From contig NZ_OZ246980.1 in the NCBI RefSeq assembly GCF_965232525.1, positions 3,782,001-3,846,000 of the forward strand: 64,000 nucleotides of DNA, given 5' to 3'. The translations under genes and the position numbers were made by a program. The notes below the pieces were generated by a model, which worked only from the letters and a program-made list of their open reading frames with translations, had not been told where the DNA came from and did no database searches. This DNA comes from Bauldia sp965232525. GTDB lineage: Bacteria; Pseudomonadota; Alphaproteobacteria; Rhizobiales; Kaistiaceae. Shown here piece by piece: positions 9,192 to 17,393 of this stretch; position 1 is the stretch's first letter; each line of letters opens with the position of its first letter.

Positions 9192-9943
9192 CCGATCGCC
9201 AGGTAACCGCCGTCGAGGATGACGGCTGTGCCGGACATGTAGTCGGCCTCTTCCGATGCGATGAACGCCGCGAGCGCCGCCACCTCTTCCGGTTCCGCGC
9301 CACGCCCAGCGGGGATACCGGCGATCACCTCCGTCATGATCTCATCGGGAATGCCGGCAATGGCTTGGGTCTTGATCAAGCCGGGCGCGATCGCGACGGC
9401 GCGGATGTCGGGACCATGGTCGACCGCGAGGGAACGGGTCAGCGCAAGGACGGCACCCTTGGTCACCTGATACGCCGAGAACCCCTTCTCGCCGATGAAG
9501 CTTTGAACGGACGCGGTGTTGATGATCACGCCCTTGCCGCCGCGTTCAATCATGTGCTCGACGGCAACCTTGGCACCTATCCAGTAGCCACGAATGCCGA
9601 CCGCCGTGATGCGCTCGAATTCCTCCAGGGTTTGTTGGTCGATGGGCTTGAACACCGCGCTGAAGGCGTTGTTGTGCCAGATGTCGATGCGGCCAAACGT
9701 TTCGATCGTCGTCCTTGCCAAATCGCGCACCGAGTCGGGCTGCGACATATCGACGAGACGGAACGTGCCGCCGATTGCGTGCGCGACCGCCTGTCCATCT
9801 GGGTCGATGTCGGCGATCATCACCTGAGCACCTTCGGCAGCGAATCGTTCCGCGCAGGCTTTGCCGATCCCGCCGGCACCGCCGGTGACCAGATAGACCT
9901 TGTCCTTGTGCCGGTCCGGCACCGGAAACATGCGCGCGTTCAC
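9188..9943 (-). CDS. Short-chain dehydrogenase/reductase (SDR)
   Basis: Classical SDR of 251 residues. The cofactor motif TGGAGGIG is at residues 20-27, the NNA motif at 91-93, the catalytic Ser145, and YQVTK with Tyr158 and Lys162. Asp45-Asp47 at the end of strand 2 suggests preference for NAD(H). The GTG at 9943 is chosen because it overlaps the EthD stop (GTGA); the frame is open about 16 codons further but inside the neighbour. It is co-transcribed with the EthD, GH31 and importer genes, so a sugar or a sugar-derived alcohol is the likely substrate. Which one cannot be deduced; glucose/xylose 1-dehydrogenase-type proteins have this architecture. Confidence 0.9.
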   Translation of the reverse strand: MNARMFPVPDRHKDKVYLVTGGAGGIGKACAERFAAEGAQVMIADIDPDGQAVAHAIGGTFRLVDMSQPDSVRDLARTTIETFGRIDIWHNNAFSAVFKPIDQQTLEEFERITAVGIRGYWIGAKVAVEHMIERGGKGVIINTASVQSFIGEKGFSAYQVTKGAVLALTRSLAVDHGPDIRAVAIAPGLIKTQAIAGIPDEIMTEVIAGIPAGRGAEPEEVAALAAFIASEEADYMSGTAVILDGGYLAIG

Positions 9944-10281
9944 GCGGCTGTTCCGACAGGCGATTGGTCGATGACGACGTGTTCTTCGCAAACGAGAAAG
10001 ACGATGCTATCGGCGAAGTTGCTAGTTTCGGCTCCGGCGATGTCGCCTTGCGGCGACGAGAGCCCCGCATCCATCGTCTGCCGGTCGTCGAACCAGATCT
10101 CCGCCGAGCCGTCATAGGGCGCTGGCGTCAGTTCGCCCGGATCGCTACCGACGTTGATGCGATAGCCACGCATACCCGGGATTTGCCGGGCAAGGGGGGC
10201 ATGAATATCGATCCAGTAGTCACGGAACTGCTCGATCGAAAGCCCGCTCTTTTTGTTGACCAGCGCAACAAGCTTGATCAC
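9940..10281 (-). CDS. EthD domain-containing protein
   Basis: A 113-residue protein of the EthD/dimeric ferredoxin-like alpha-beta barrel family. It begins VIKLVALVNKKSGLSIEQFRDYWIDIHAPLARQIPGMRGYRIN, matching the family core (a strand, a helix with FRxYW…HAPL, then GxxxY). The GTG at 10281 has a good GGGAGG site five bases upstream; a longer reading starts at 10317 but would run through the operator region. It is the first gene of the operon and is coupled to the SDR. The EthD family has no settled biochemical role; members often accompany oxidoreductases. The operator dyad lies 23-46 bases upstream of this start. Confidence 0.82.
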   Translation of the reverse strand: MIKLVALVNKKSGLSIEQFRDYWIDIHAPLARQIPGMRGYRINVGSDPGELTPAPYDGSAEIWFDDRQTMDAGLSSPQGDIAGAETSNFADSIVFLVCEEHVVIDQSPVGTAA

Positions 10282-10303
10282 ACGATACCTCCCGAGCTGA
10301 GAC

Positions 10304-10327
10304 TGACGGATTTGCACAATTCCGTCA
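10304..10327. promoter_or_regulatory. Probable LacI-type operator, 24-bp near-perfect dyad
   Basis: Arms TGACGGA and TCCGTCA flank a core TTG-CA-CAA with one unpaired base on each side, so 10 of 12 base pairs are symmetric. The site lies in the divergent intergenic region between the EthD-SDR-GH31-transporter operon and the LacI-family gene. It is 23 bases from the operon start codon and 91 from the regulator start. Even-centred dyads of this kind are typical LacI-family operators, so control of both promoters by the neighbouring regulator is inferred. Confidence 0.65.
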
Positions 10328-10417
10328 ATACAAACGATTGGATTTCGAAAAATACCCTATTCCGTGGGCGATCTCGGCTGTAACTATGCCGGCAGGAACA
10401 CGGAGGAGAGAAAGCGA

Positions 10418-11458
10418 ATGAGCGGACGTGTGGGGTTGAAGGAACTGGCCCTGCATCTTGGAGTCGACGTCTCCACCGTGTCACGGGCGCTTCGGGACGA
10501 CCCACGCGTGAAGCCGGAGACGATCGAAAAGGTCCGGTCGCTCGCCCGCGAACTCGGCTATCGCCCCAACGTGGCGGCTCGCGCGCTGAAAGGTGGGCGG
10601 ATCGGCCGGGTCGCGGTCCTGCTGTCGCCGCCGCAACAACGCTTCGCGAGTCCGATCTTCCTCGAGCTCCTCGCGACCCTCGACCAGCGCCTGCGCGATC
10701 ACGCGATGTCCCTTGCCGTTTTCGCGGCCCGAACGCGGGACGAGGAAATCGATATCGTCCGTTCGATCGTCGAGGACCGGCTTGCCGATGGCCTGGTGCT
10801 CGGCCGGACGCTTCAGAACGACCGGCGTGTCCGATATCTGCTCGACGCCGGCTTCCCGTTCGTCACCTTCGGCCAGACCTCATGGCCCGATCGCCACTCG
10901 TGGGTCGAGATCGACTACCGGACCGCCGGCACAATCGCCGTGTCCGCACTCGCCCAATCGAACCCGGAGGTCCTGCATATCGTCGCGGCACCGACGGGGC
11001 TGCGCTTTGCCGACAACTATGTCGAGGGAGCACTTGCGGAGGCGGGACGCATCGGTCTCGCCGACGTGATCACGACGCGGGTCGAGATGACCGAGCGCCA
11101 GGGCGAGGCCCTCGCCGAAAGCGTGTTTTCCAGTTCGGGGAATCCTGCGATCGCTTGCATCCAGGACTCACTCGCGTTCGGCTTCTACCGATCGGCCGCA
11201 GCGCGATCGATCCGCTTCGGGCGCGACGCGACGATCTTCGGCGGTCAGAATTTTCCCGGATCCGAACACGCGGCCCCACCCCTGTCGACATTCTCGACCG
11301 AGGATCGCCGGGTCGCGGAACTGCTCAGCGACGTCATGCTCAACCGGCTGACCGCCGACGACGTTCCGGCGCTTGAAACGCACGTGATCCAGCCGCGGGC
11401 GCTTCTTCGCGAGTCCCATCGCATGGAACCCCAGCCCATCGCCGGCAACGAGACCTGA
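10418..11458 (+). CDS. LacI-family transcriptional regulator
   Basis: A 346-residue regulator. The N-terminal LacI helix-turn-helix (VGLKELALHLGVDVSTVSRALRDDPRVKPETIEKVRSLARELGYRPN) occupies residues 4-50, followed by a hinge (AARALKGGRIGRVAVLLS) and a periplasmic-binding-protein-like effector domain. The ATG at 10418 has a GGAGGAGAG site; 18 further in-frame codons upstream are not expected to be translated. It is divergent from the alpha-xylosidase/transport operon and shares with it the dyad at 10304-10327, so it probably represses that operon until a sugar ligand binds. The inducer is unknown; xylose or a xyloside is a reasonable guess. Confidence 0.93.
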   Translation: MSGRVGLKELALHLGVDVSTVSRALRDDPRVKPETIEKVRSLARELGYRPNVAARALKGGRIGRVAVLLSPPQQRFASPIFLELLATLDQRLRDHAMSLAVFAARTRDEEIDIVRSIVEDRLADGLVLGRTLQNDRRVRYLLDAGFPFVTFGQTSWPDRHSWVEIDYRTAGTIAVSALAQSNPEVLHIVAAPTGLRFADNYVEGALAEAGRIGLADVITTRVEMTERQGEALAESVFSSSGNPAIACIQDSLAFGFYRSAAARSIRFGRDATIFGGQNFPGSEHAAPPLSTFSTEDRRVAELLSDVMLNRLTADDVPALETHVIQPRALLRESHRMEPQPIAGNET

Positions 11459-11462
11459 CGAA

Positions 11463-11483
11463 GGGAGAGCCGACGGCCCTCCC
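11463..11483. terminator. Hairpin between convergent genes, possible bidirectional terminator
   Basis: GGGAG…CTCCC arms continue inward through GCC/GGC with one A-C mismatch around a three-base loop. It begins five bases after the LacI-family stop and ends 15 bases from the stop of the convergent small gene. No long T-tract follows on either strand, so termination is only probable. Confidence 0.4.
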
Positions 11484-11497
11484 CTCGCAAGGCTTCA

Positions 11498-11728
11498 TCA
11501 ATCAGCATCGATTTCGTGGAGCTCGGACGGCTCCTTGCCCGCTTCCTTGGTCGCGGGACGAGGAGCAATCTCATAGGGGTCGACATCAATGGTCGGATCG
11601 AAGGTCGGCGGTGGCAGAACTTCGAGCTTGGGCAGATCGCGATTTTCGTCGGCGCGATCCGTCTCGGCGGAGACGCCGCCAATCATTGCGAACGACATAA
11701 CGGCAGCGAGAGCAATACGAGCGAACAT
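11498..11728 (-). CDS. Small exported proline-rich acidic protein of unknown function
   Basis: The predicted product has 76 residues. A signal peptide is clear (MFARIALAAVMSFAMIGGVSA, cleavage expected after residue 20 or 21). The mature part of about 55 residues is acidic and proline-rich, with KLEVLPPPTFDPTIDVDPYEIAPRP in the centre and no cysteine. The ATG at 11728 has an AAGGGA site; the frame is open 19 codons further but without signal-peptide character there. I do not recognise the family. It stands alone, convergent with the LacI-family gene and about 315 bases from uxuB. It may be a small periplasmic factor; the coding call rests on the signal peptide and ribosome-binding site. Confidence 0.65.
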   Translation of the reverse strand: MFARIALAAVMSFAMIGGVSAETDRADENRDLPKLEVLPPPTFDPTIDVDPYEIAPRPATKEAGKEPSELHEIDAD

Positions 11729-12042
11729 GATTTTTCCCTTTCGTTTCAATTCATTAGAGCTTCGGACAACCGTCTGCCGGGACATGAGCCTCGACCGTCC
11801 GGTTGGACTTCAACGGCCTGTCGTCCGGGAAACGAAGTCAGGCAGACGGCCCGGCAGGCACGCCGGAGCGCCTCGTCCTCTCTTCCCAAAGTCGGGTTCT
11901 CGCCGCCGGCTCAAACAGGCGGGCGGGTCGATCGTGTGAAGTCAGCGAGAAAACACGCTGGCCGCGTCGTTATTCGTCGCCTATCGGATAGGCTGTGACG
12001 TCCGTCACACTTGAAGGCAGATGTATCGGACGGTCGTCTCGC
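11729..12042. other. Intergenic region between uxuB end and the small exported protein
   Basis: About 314 bases with no credible gene. It holds the upstream region of the small exported protein and a perfect CRP-like palindrome at 11994-12009, listed separately. No clear uxuB terminator is seen. Confidence 0.6.
11994..12009. promoter_or_regulatory. CRP/FNR-like palindrome TGTGACGTCCGTCACA
   Basis: TGTGA-N6-TCACA matches the CRP half-sites exactly, and the arms extend to seven bases (TGTGACG/CGTCACA) around TC. It lies 34 bases after the uxuB stop and about 265 bases upstream of the small exported protein, so it could serve the latter or be part of a transcript end. Function is inferred only from the motif. 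Confidence 0.35.
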
Positions 12043-13515
12043 TTAGGCTACGAGCGATTGAACTGTCGCCTTAACCCCATGGCGGTACAGCGACGAAAGG
12101 TGTCGCTCGATCATCGACGTGAATTCCGCGTTTGCGGCAAGGTCTGTCCCGAAGACCTCCTCGACCGCCAGATATGCCCGAGCCAACGCTGGCGGATCGT
12201 CGCCGACCGCTTCGTGTATGGACCTCAGACGCGGGGCGAGCGGATCCTGGACGTCGATTCGGGCACCGGATTCATCGACGCCAGTCACGTATCGCATCCA
12301 CCCCGCCACGCCGAGCGCCAGGCACGTGAACGAGGCACCGGCCGCGAGCCGGTCCCGGATCGTACCGAGGAGACGCTGCGGCAGTTTCTGCGAGCCGTCC
12401 ATCGCGATCTGGTAGGTCCGGTGCTTGAGCGCCGGGTTGTCGAAACGGGCGATCAGGGCGTCGCGATAGCCGGGCAAATCGATGCCGGACACACTCAGGG
12501 TCGGAGTGACCTCGTCCGTCATCAGTCGCTTCACCAGCGCACGCAACGCCGGGTCGCCGATCGCGGCCGATACCGTTTCGAAGCCAGCCAGGTATCCGAG
12601 ATACGCCAGGGTCGAATGCGAACCGTTCAGCATCCGCAGCTTCATCTCCTCGAACGGCGCGACGTCGGCGACCATCTGCACCCCGGCGTCCTCGAAACGC
12701 GGACGACCGTTGGCAAAGCGATCCTCGATCACCCATTGGCTGAACGGCTCGGTGACCACCGGCCACGCATCGGTGACACCAATCGCCGCGGCTACCGTCT
12801 CGCGATCCGCGTCGGTGGTGGCCGGAACGATGCGGTCGATCATCGTCGCCGGAAACGCCACTTGCGCTTCGATCCAGTCCGCGAGCGGCGGATCCATCAA
12901 GTGCGCCAGGCCAATGACAACGCCACGTGCCGTCGATCCGTTGGCGGGCAGGTTGTCGCAACTCAGCACCGTAAACGGTGCTCGGCCGAGACGCCGCCGT
13001 TCGGCTAGCGCCGCGACGAGCAAGCCGGGCGCCGACTTCGGCGCTTCAGGATTGGCAAGATCGTGAACGATATCGGGGTGATCCGGAAGCAACGTCCCGG
13101 TTGCCGGGTCGTGGCAATAGCCCTTTTCCGTGACGGTGAGCGATACGATCCGGGTGTCCGCCGCCGTCAGGGCGGTCATCAGCCCCGCCCGGTCCTCGTC
13201 GGCCTGCAGAACCCTTGTCATCGAGCCGATGACCCGGCACTGGTCGCCGTTCTGGTCGCGGGCAACGACCGTGTAGAGGTCATCCTGCGGCGCCAAAGCA
13301 TCGCGCGTATCCGGCCGTCGCAGGCTCGCGCCGACGATGCCCCAGCTCGGATCGTCCGCAAGGATATTATCGACATAGACCGCCTGGTGCGCCCGATGGA
13401 ACGCGCCCACCCCCAGATGCACGATGCCCGGCCGCACGCGATCGCGATCGTAGGTCGGCACGCGGACCGCCTCCGGCAATCCACCCAGCGTTCGGTTGGA
13501 CAAGCGGTCGGTCAT
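12043..13515 (-). CDS. uxuB: Fructuronate reductase / mannitol dehydrogenase family (UxuB-like)
   Basis: A 490-residue polyol-specific long-chain dehydrogenase. The N-terminal nucleotide-binding part has GIVHLGVGAFHRAHQAVYVD near residues 30-50. The catalytic region has VAPFEEMKLRMLNGSHSTLAYLGYLAG, with the family Lys and Asn-His. Mannitol dehydrogenase, tagaturonate reductase and fructuronate reductase share this fold. The gene overlaps the uxaC stop by four bases, and UxaC yields D-fructuronate, so NAD-dependent fructuronate-to-mannonate reduction (EC 1.1.1.57) is the best fit. Mannitol 2-dehydrogenase activity is the main alternative. It is the last gene of the glucuronate operon; the next enzyme, mannonate dehydratase, is not in the window. 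Confidence 0.85.
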   Translation of the reverse strand: MTDRLSNRTLGGLPEAVRVPTYDRDRVRPGIVHLGVGAFHRAHQAVYVDNILADDPSWGIVGASLRRPDTRDALAPQDDLYTVVARDQNGDQCRVIGSMTRVLQADEDRAGLMTALTAADTRIVSLTVTEKGYCHDPATGTLLPDHPDIVHDLANPEAPKSAPGLLVAALAERRRLGRAPFTVLSCDNLPANGSTARGVVIGLAHLMDPPLADWIEAQVAFPATMIDRIVPATTDADRETVAAAIGVTDAWPVVTEPFSQWVIEDRFANGRPRFEDAGVQMVADVAPFEEMKLRMLNGSHSTLAYLGYLAGFETVSAAIGDPALRALVKRLMTDEVTPTLSVSGIDLPGYRDALIARFDNPALKHRTYQIAMDGSQKLPQRLLGTIRDRLAAGASFTCLALGVAGWMRYVTGVDESGARIDVQDPLAPRLRSIHEAVGDDPPALARAYLAVEEVFGTDLAANAEFTSMIERHLSSLYRHGVKATVQSLVA

Positions 13516-14915
13516 AGCCGGTAGGCCTTCTTGGCGAGGTCATAGGCGAGATCGCGGGCAACTTCGCGCGCCTCCTCTTCGCGCAGCCGGTGATCGGCGA
13601 CCAGTCCGGCGAGGAAAGCGCAGTCGATCCGCCGGGCCACGTCGTGGCGGGCGGGAATCGAGGGGAAGGCGCGAGTGTCGTCGTTGAAACCGACGGTGTT
13701 GTAGAAGCCGGCCGTCTCCGTCGCGATCTGTCGAAAACGCACCATCCCTTCGGGGCTGTCATAGAACCACCATGGCGGGCCGAGCTTGAGGCATGGGTAG
13801 ACGCCGGCAAGCGGCGCCAGCTCACGGCCATAAGTGCTCTCGTCGAGGGTGAAGAGAATGACGGTGAGTTCGGGCTCCAGGCCGACCGCGTCGAGGAGCG
13901 GCTTCAACGCCCCGACATAATCGGTCCGAGTCGGGATATCGAAGCCCATATCGCGACCATACCGCCGGAACATTGTCGGCGAGTGGTTGCGCCATGAACC
14001 AGGGTGGATCTGCATCACCAGCCCGTCGTCGAGGCTCATCCGCGCCATCTCGGTGAGCATCTGTGCCCGGAACAGTGCCTTGTCCCGCTTCTCGGCGATC
14101 CCCGACCGGACCCGATCGAACAACGCAGCGGCCTCGGCCGAACCGAGGTTGGCGGTGTCGGCGTTGGGATGACCGTGATCCGTCGATGTCGCTCCCATCG
14201 TCTTGAAGAACGCGCGCCGCGCCCGATGCGCATCGAGATAGCCCTGCCAGGTACCGGTGTCGCTCCCCGAGATATCGGCAAACCGGTCGAGATTGTCGAG
14301 GAAGCCGTCAACGTCGGGATCGACAACATTGTCGGGGCGATAGGCGCTCACCACCCGACCGGCCCAGCCGGAGTCGCGGATCGTCTGATGATGTTCGAGG
14401 GTGTCGAGCGGTCCTTCGGTGGTGGCGATGACTTCCAGGCCGAACCGCTCGAACAGCGCGCGCGGACGAAAGGCGTCCCCGGTCAGTTGTTCGGCGACGC
14501 GGTCGTAAGCTGAGTCGGCTGTCTCCGGAGACAATGTTTCGGTGATGCCCAACAGGTTCTCGAAGGTGTCGTCGAGCCACAGGCGGGTCGGCGTACCGCG
14601 AAACAGATAGTAGTGCTCAGCGAACACCCGCCAGATCGCCCGTCCGTCGGTCTCGGTGCCTTCGCCCATCCCCACGCCCAGCGCCTCCAGCGGAACGCCT
14701 TGGGAAAACAGCATCCGAAACACGTAGTGATCGGGAACGATCAACAGTTGGGCGGGATCCGGAAATGGCTCGTTGAACGCGTACCACGCCGGGTTGGTAT
14801 GCCCGTGCGGGCTGATCAGCGGCAGGTCGCGAACCGAGTCGTAGAGCGCTCGCGCGATGTCTCGGGTTTTCGGATCCGGCGGGAAAAGCCGATCGGGATG
14901 GTTGAGCGCGCCCAA
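13512..14915 (-). CDS. uxaC: Glucuronate (uronate) isomerase UxaC
   Basis: A 467-residue amidohydrolase-superfamily isomerase (EC 5.3.1.12) that converts D-glucuronate to D-fructuronate and D-galacturonate to D-tagaturonate in the cytoplasm. Signatures visible are LPLISPHGHTNPAW near residue 32 (metal-binding His-x-His type), EALGV, WLDDTFENLLG, and MQIHPGSWRNHSPTMF with FDIPTRTDYVGALKPLL in the second half. Length matches E. coli UxaC (470). It sits between an esterase-like hydrolase gene (42-base gap) and uxuB (ATGA-type overlap), giving two successive steps of uronate catabolism in one operon. Glucuronate could come from glucuronoxylan side chains. Confidence 0.95.
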   Translation of the reverse strand: MGALNHPDRLFPPDPKTRDIARALYDSVRDLPLISPHGHTNPAWYAFNEPFPDPAQLLIVPDHYVFRMLFSQGVPLEALGVGMGEGTETDGRAIWRVFAEHYYLFRGTPTRLWLDDTFENLLGITETLSPETADSAYDRVAEQLTGDAFRPRALFERFGLEVIATTEGPLDTLEHHQTIRDSGWAGRVVSAYRPDNVVDPDVDGFLDNLDRFADISGSDTGTWQGYLDAHRARRAFFKTMGATSTDHGHPNADTANLGSAEAAALFDRVRSGIAEKRDKALFRAQMLTEMARMSLDDGLVMQIHPGSWRNHSPTMFRRYGRDMGFDIPTRTDYVGALKPLLDAVGLEPELTVILFTLDESTYGRELAPLAGVYPCLKLGPPWWFYDSPEGMVRFRQIATETAGFYNTVGFNDDTRAFPSIPARHDVARRIDCAFLAGLVADHRLREEEAREVARDLAYDLAKKAYRL

Positions 14916-14957
14916 AGGTGATCTCCGGTGGTCTTTCGCTTGAGGCAGTCGAGGGGC

Positions 14958-16088
14958 TTAAGTGCCCGACGGTAGGGAACGATGCAAATACGTTTGGGCA
15001 ATCCGGGTGCCATCCTGGGTCGGCCGATCGCCGCCCTCGGCCGCGAAGACCGAAAGCGCTTGCCGGGAGAGAACCCGGTTGGGTCCTTCATCCACCAATC
15101 CGTCCCCGCGCGTCTTCGCCGAAAGGTCCCAGTGTCGCATCACGAAGTCGTAAACCGCCTGCCGCTTCGCCGGGCCGTAGTCGTGCTCCTTGTCGGGCAG
15201 GTGAACGTTGGCGACAAGGCGATCGCCGCCATCGAACAACGCGTAGATGCGGCGGACAAACGGGAACTCGCGTGTCGGTGTCTCGGCGGTCCAATCCGCA
15301 TCGGCCGAGACAAGGAGAAGCGGTCTCGGCCCGCTCGCGCCGATGCTGGCCAACGCCGCGATCTCCGCGTTGTTGGTTTCGCACAGCTGGTCATCTACGC
15401 GGTTGCGATGAATAGGCAATCCCGACTCGCAGACGCATCCGCCGTGGAAGGCCGAGCTCACCATCAGAACCGGGATCGACATCGTCAGCCGGTGGTCAAG
15501 CGCCGCGAGCAGGAACGTCTGGGTGCCGCCGCCTGAATACCCGGTGCACAGAACGCGCGTCGGGTCGACATCGGGTTCAGCCAGCAGAAGGTCGAGCCAG
15601 CGCATCGACTGCCAAGTCTGCAGCGCCGCCATGGCTGGCCACTGGTGGTCGATCTGGGTCGCCTCCCCGTAGCCCTGCATGTCGTATGTCAGCGCCAGGA
15701 CACCCATCCGGGCTAAAGTCCCGGCGAGGTGCTGCTGGTTTTCGTGGAACCGGCCACGGTCGTCGTGACCGTGCGGCAGAAGCGCAATCGGGATCGCTGC
15801 CGATCGCTTGTCCACCGGACGATAGAGATTGCCCGTCGCGAGAAGGCCGGGGAGGATTTCGATGGCGACGTTCTCGATCTGGTAGACATCGGCCCCGTCG
15901 CCGACCAGCCGCGGCGCGCGTCGTACCGGGTTCAGTGGAGACCGTTCCGGAAGCGGCGCGAGACCGAGGGCGTCGGCGATCGATCGTCTGAGCATCCTGG
16001 CACGCGCCTGCCAGTCTTCGGCGGTGGCCGACAACGCAGCGAGAGCGTTCAGATCGGAGTTCCCCCGCTCGATATAACCGTCGCCCAT
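14958..16088 (-). CDS. Alpha/beta hydrolase, acetyl xylan esterase/dienelactone hydrolase-like
   Basis: A 376-residue serine hydrolase without signal peptide. The nucleophile elbow is GYSGGGTQ (CTGYSGGGTQTFLLAALD) near residue 200, an oxyanion region precedes it (LLPHGHDDRGRF), and a candidate catalytic His lies in LPDKEHDYGPAKRQAVYDFVMRHW near residue 310. The domain resembles AXE1/abhydrolase_7 proteins that deacetylate or otherwise de-esterify sugars. It lies between a Gfo/Idh oxidoreductase (15-base gap) and uxaC, so a role in removing esters from imported uronic or xylo-oligosaccharides is inferred. The substrate is not readable from sequence, and peptidase activity of prolyl-oligopeptidase type is less likely. 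Confidence 0.8.
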   Translation of the reverse strand: MGDGYIERGNSDLNALAALSATAEDWQARARMLRRSIADALGLAPLPERSPLNPVRRAPRLVGDGADVYQIENVAIEILPGLLATGNLYRPVDKRSAAIPIALLPHGHDDRGRFHENQQHLAGTLARMGVLALTYDMQGYGEATQIDHQWPAMAALQTWQSMRWLDLLLAEPDVDPTRVLCTGYSGGGTQTFLLAALDHRLTMSIPVLMVSSAFHGGCVCESGLPIHRNRVDDQLCETNNAEIAALASIGASGPRPLLLVSADADWTAETPTREFPFVRRIYALFDGGDRLVANVHLPDKEHDYGPAKRQAVYDFVMRHWDLSAKTRGDGLVDEGPNRVLSRQALSVFAAEGGDRPTQDGTRIAQTYLHRSLPSGT

Positions 16089-16103
16089 CCCCGCGGACGC
16101 CTG

Positions 16104-17393
16104 TCAGAAACGAACGAGATCGGCGATCTCGACGGGCCGTCCCGCGGCGATCGATCGGTTGGCAGCGATCCCGGTCAGAATCGACATCGCGCCGTCGCGA
16201 TGGTCCGCCGCCCGATCATCGGCGTCTTTGCTCGGGGGGCCGAACAGATCGTCCAGCATGACCTTGTCCCCGCCCCCATGGCTGCCACCAAGATCGGGGA
16301 GTTCGACGTCATAGGGCTTGGCGTGGAGGGGATGAACGGAGAGCCGGCGCCAGCCGACCGAGCCTTCCTCGTCGGCGTCGCCACCGGCGTTGACGTATGA
16401 GTTTTCACCAACCGTCAGTTGGATACGCCCCTTTGAGCCGTTGATCGCCACGTTGAACCCCTCCCATGGCGCGTAGGCGGTCAGCGAGTAGGTCATGGTG
16501 GCCCGGTTGGAGTAGCGAACAAGGACGCTCATTGTGTCTTCGATGCTAATCCCGTCGCCGAACACGTTGAGATCGCGGAAATACCCGTCCTCCTTTTCGG
16601 CATCGAGATAAAGTGCCTTCAGAGCGGGTGACTTGTTCAGGTCCAGCGAAAACGGCGAGTCGGCCGCCGCCGGCACGCCGGTTGTCCGATACCAGGGCGC
16701 CGAGACACCCCGTCGCTCGGCGCTCTCGCGTCCGTAGAAACGAAGATCGCCGAACGCGAACACGGTCTCCGGCTGCGCCCCAAGCCAGAAATTAACGAGG
16801 TCGAAGTGATGGGTCGATTTGTGGACCAGCAGCCCGCCACTGTTCCTCTTGTCCCTATGCCAGCGGCGAAAGTAGTCCGCACCGTGCGAGGTATCGAGGA
16901 GCCATTCGAAGTGCACCGAGTTGACCTCACCGATCACATCGTCGGCGATCAGGTCGCGGATGGCGGTGTTGTGCGGCGCGTAGCGATAGTTGAACGTCAC
17001 ACGCACACGTCCGTCACTCGCCTTCGCGGCGTCAAGGATGCGTTGGCATCGCCGCGCATCGACGGTCATCGGTTTTTCAGTGACGATATCGCAATCGCGC
17101 GCGAGAGCCCGCACGATGTAATCGTCATGGGTTCGGTCGATCGACGTGACAATCACCGCGTCGGGCTTATGCGTTTCGAGCATCGTGTCGAAAGCGTCCG
17201 CCTTGTAGGTCGGCACACCATTCGCCTGAAACCGCTCGGCCAACGTCTTGTTGACCAGATCCATCCGAACCTGGTTCGTGTCGCAAACCGCCACCAACTC
17301 ACAGGTGTCGGCGTAGCGCCCGGCGATCGCGTCGTAGAACATCCGCGCCCGGCTTCCGACCCCGACCATCACGAACCGTCTGCGATTACTCAT
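16104..17393 (-). CDS. Gfo/Idh/MocA family oxidoreductase
   Basis: NAD(P)-dependent sugar oxidoreductase of about 429 residues. A Rossmann N-terminus starts RRFVMVGVGSRARMFYDAI, with ELVAVCDTN at the end of strand 2; the catalytic EKPMT motif (TEKPMTVDARRC) is near residue 105 and NSGGLLVHKSTHHFDLVNFWLG near 215 includes the conserved histidines. ATG at 17393 gives the normal family N-terminus; the frame is open 39 codons further, with other ATGs at 17456 and 17510. It is the first gene of the esterase-uxaC-uxuB operon and divergent from a DeoR regulator. Such enzymes oxidise or reduce ring positions of sugars or inositols; the substrate here may be a glucuronide, by context only. Confidence 0.88.
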   Translation of the reverse strand: MSNRRRFVMVGVGSRARMFYDAIAGRYADTCELVAVCDTNQVRMDLVNKTLAERFQANGVPTYKADAFDTMLETHKPDAVIVTSIDRTHDDYIVRALARDCDIVTEKPMTVDARRCQRILDAAKASDGRVRVTFNYRYAPHNTAIRDLIADDVIGEVNSVHFEWLLDTSHGADYFRRWHRDKRNSGGLLVHKSTHHFDLVNFWLGAQPETVFAFGDLRFYGRESAERRGVSAPWYRTTGVPAAADSPFSLDLNKSPALKALYLDAEKEDGYFRDLNVFGDGISIEDTMSVLVRYSNRATMTYSLTAYAPWEGFNVAINGSKGRIQLTVGENSYVNAGGDADEEGSVGWRRLSVHPLHAKPYDVELPDLGGSHGGGDKVMLDDLFGPPSKDADDRAADHRDGAMSILTGIAANRSIAAGRPVEIADLVRF

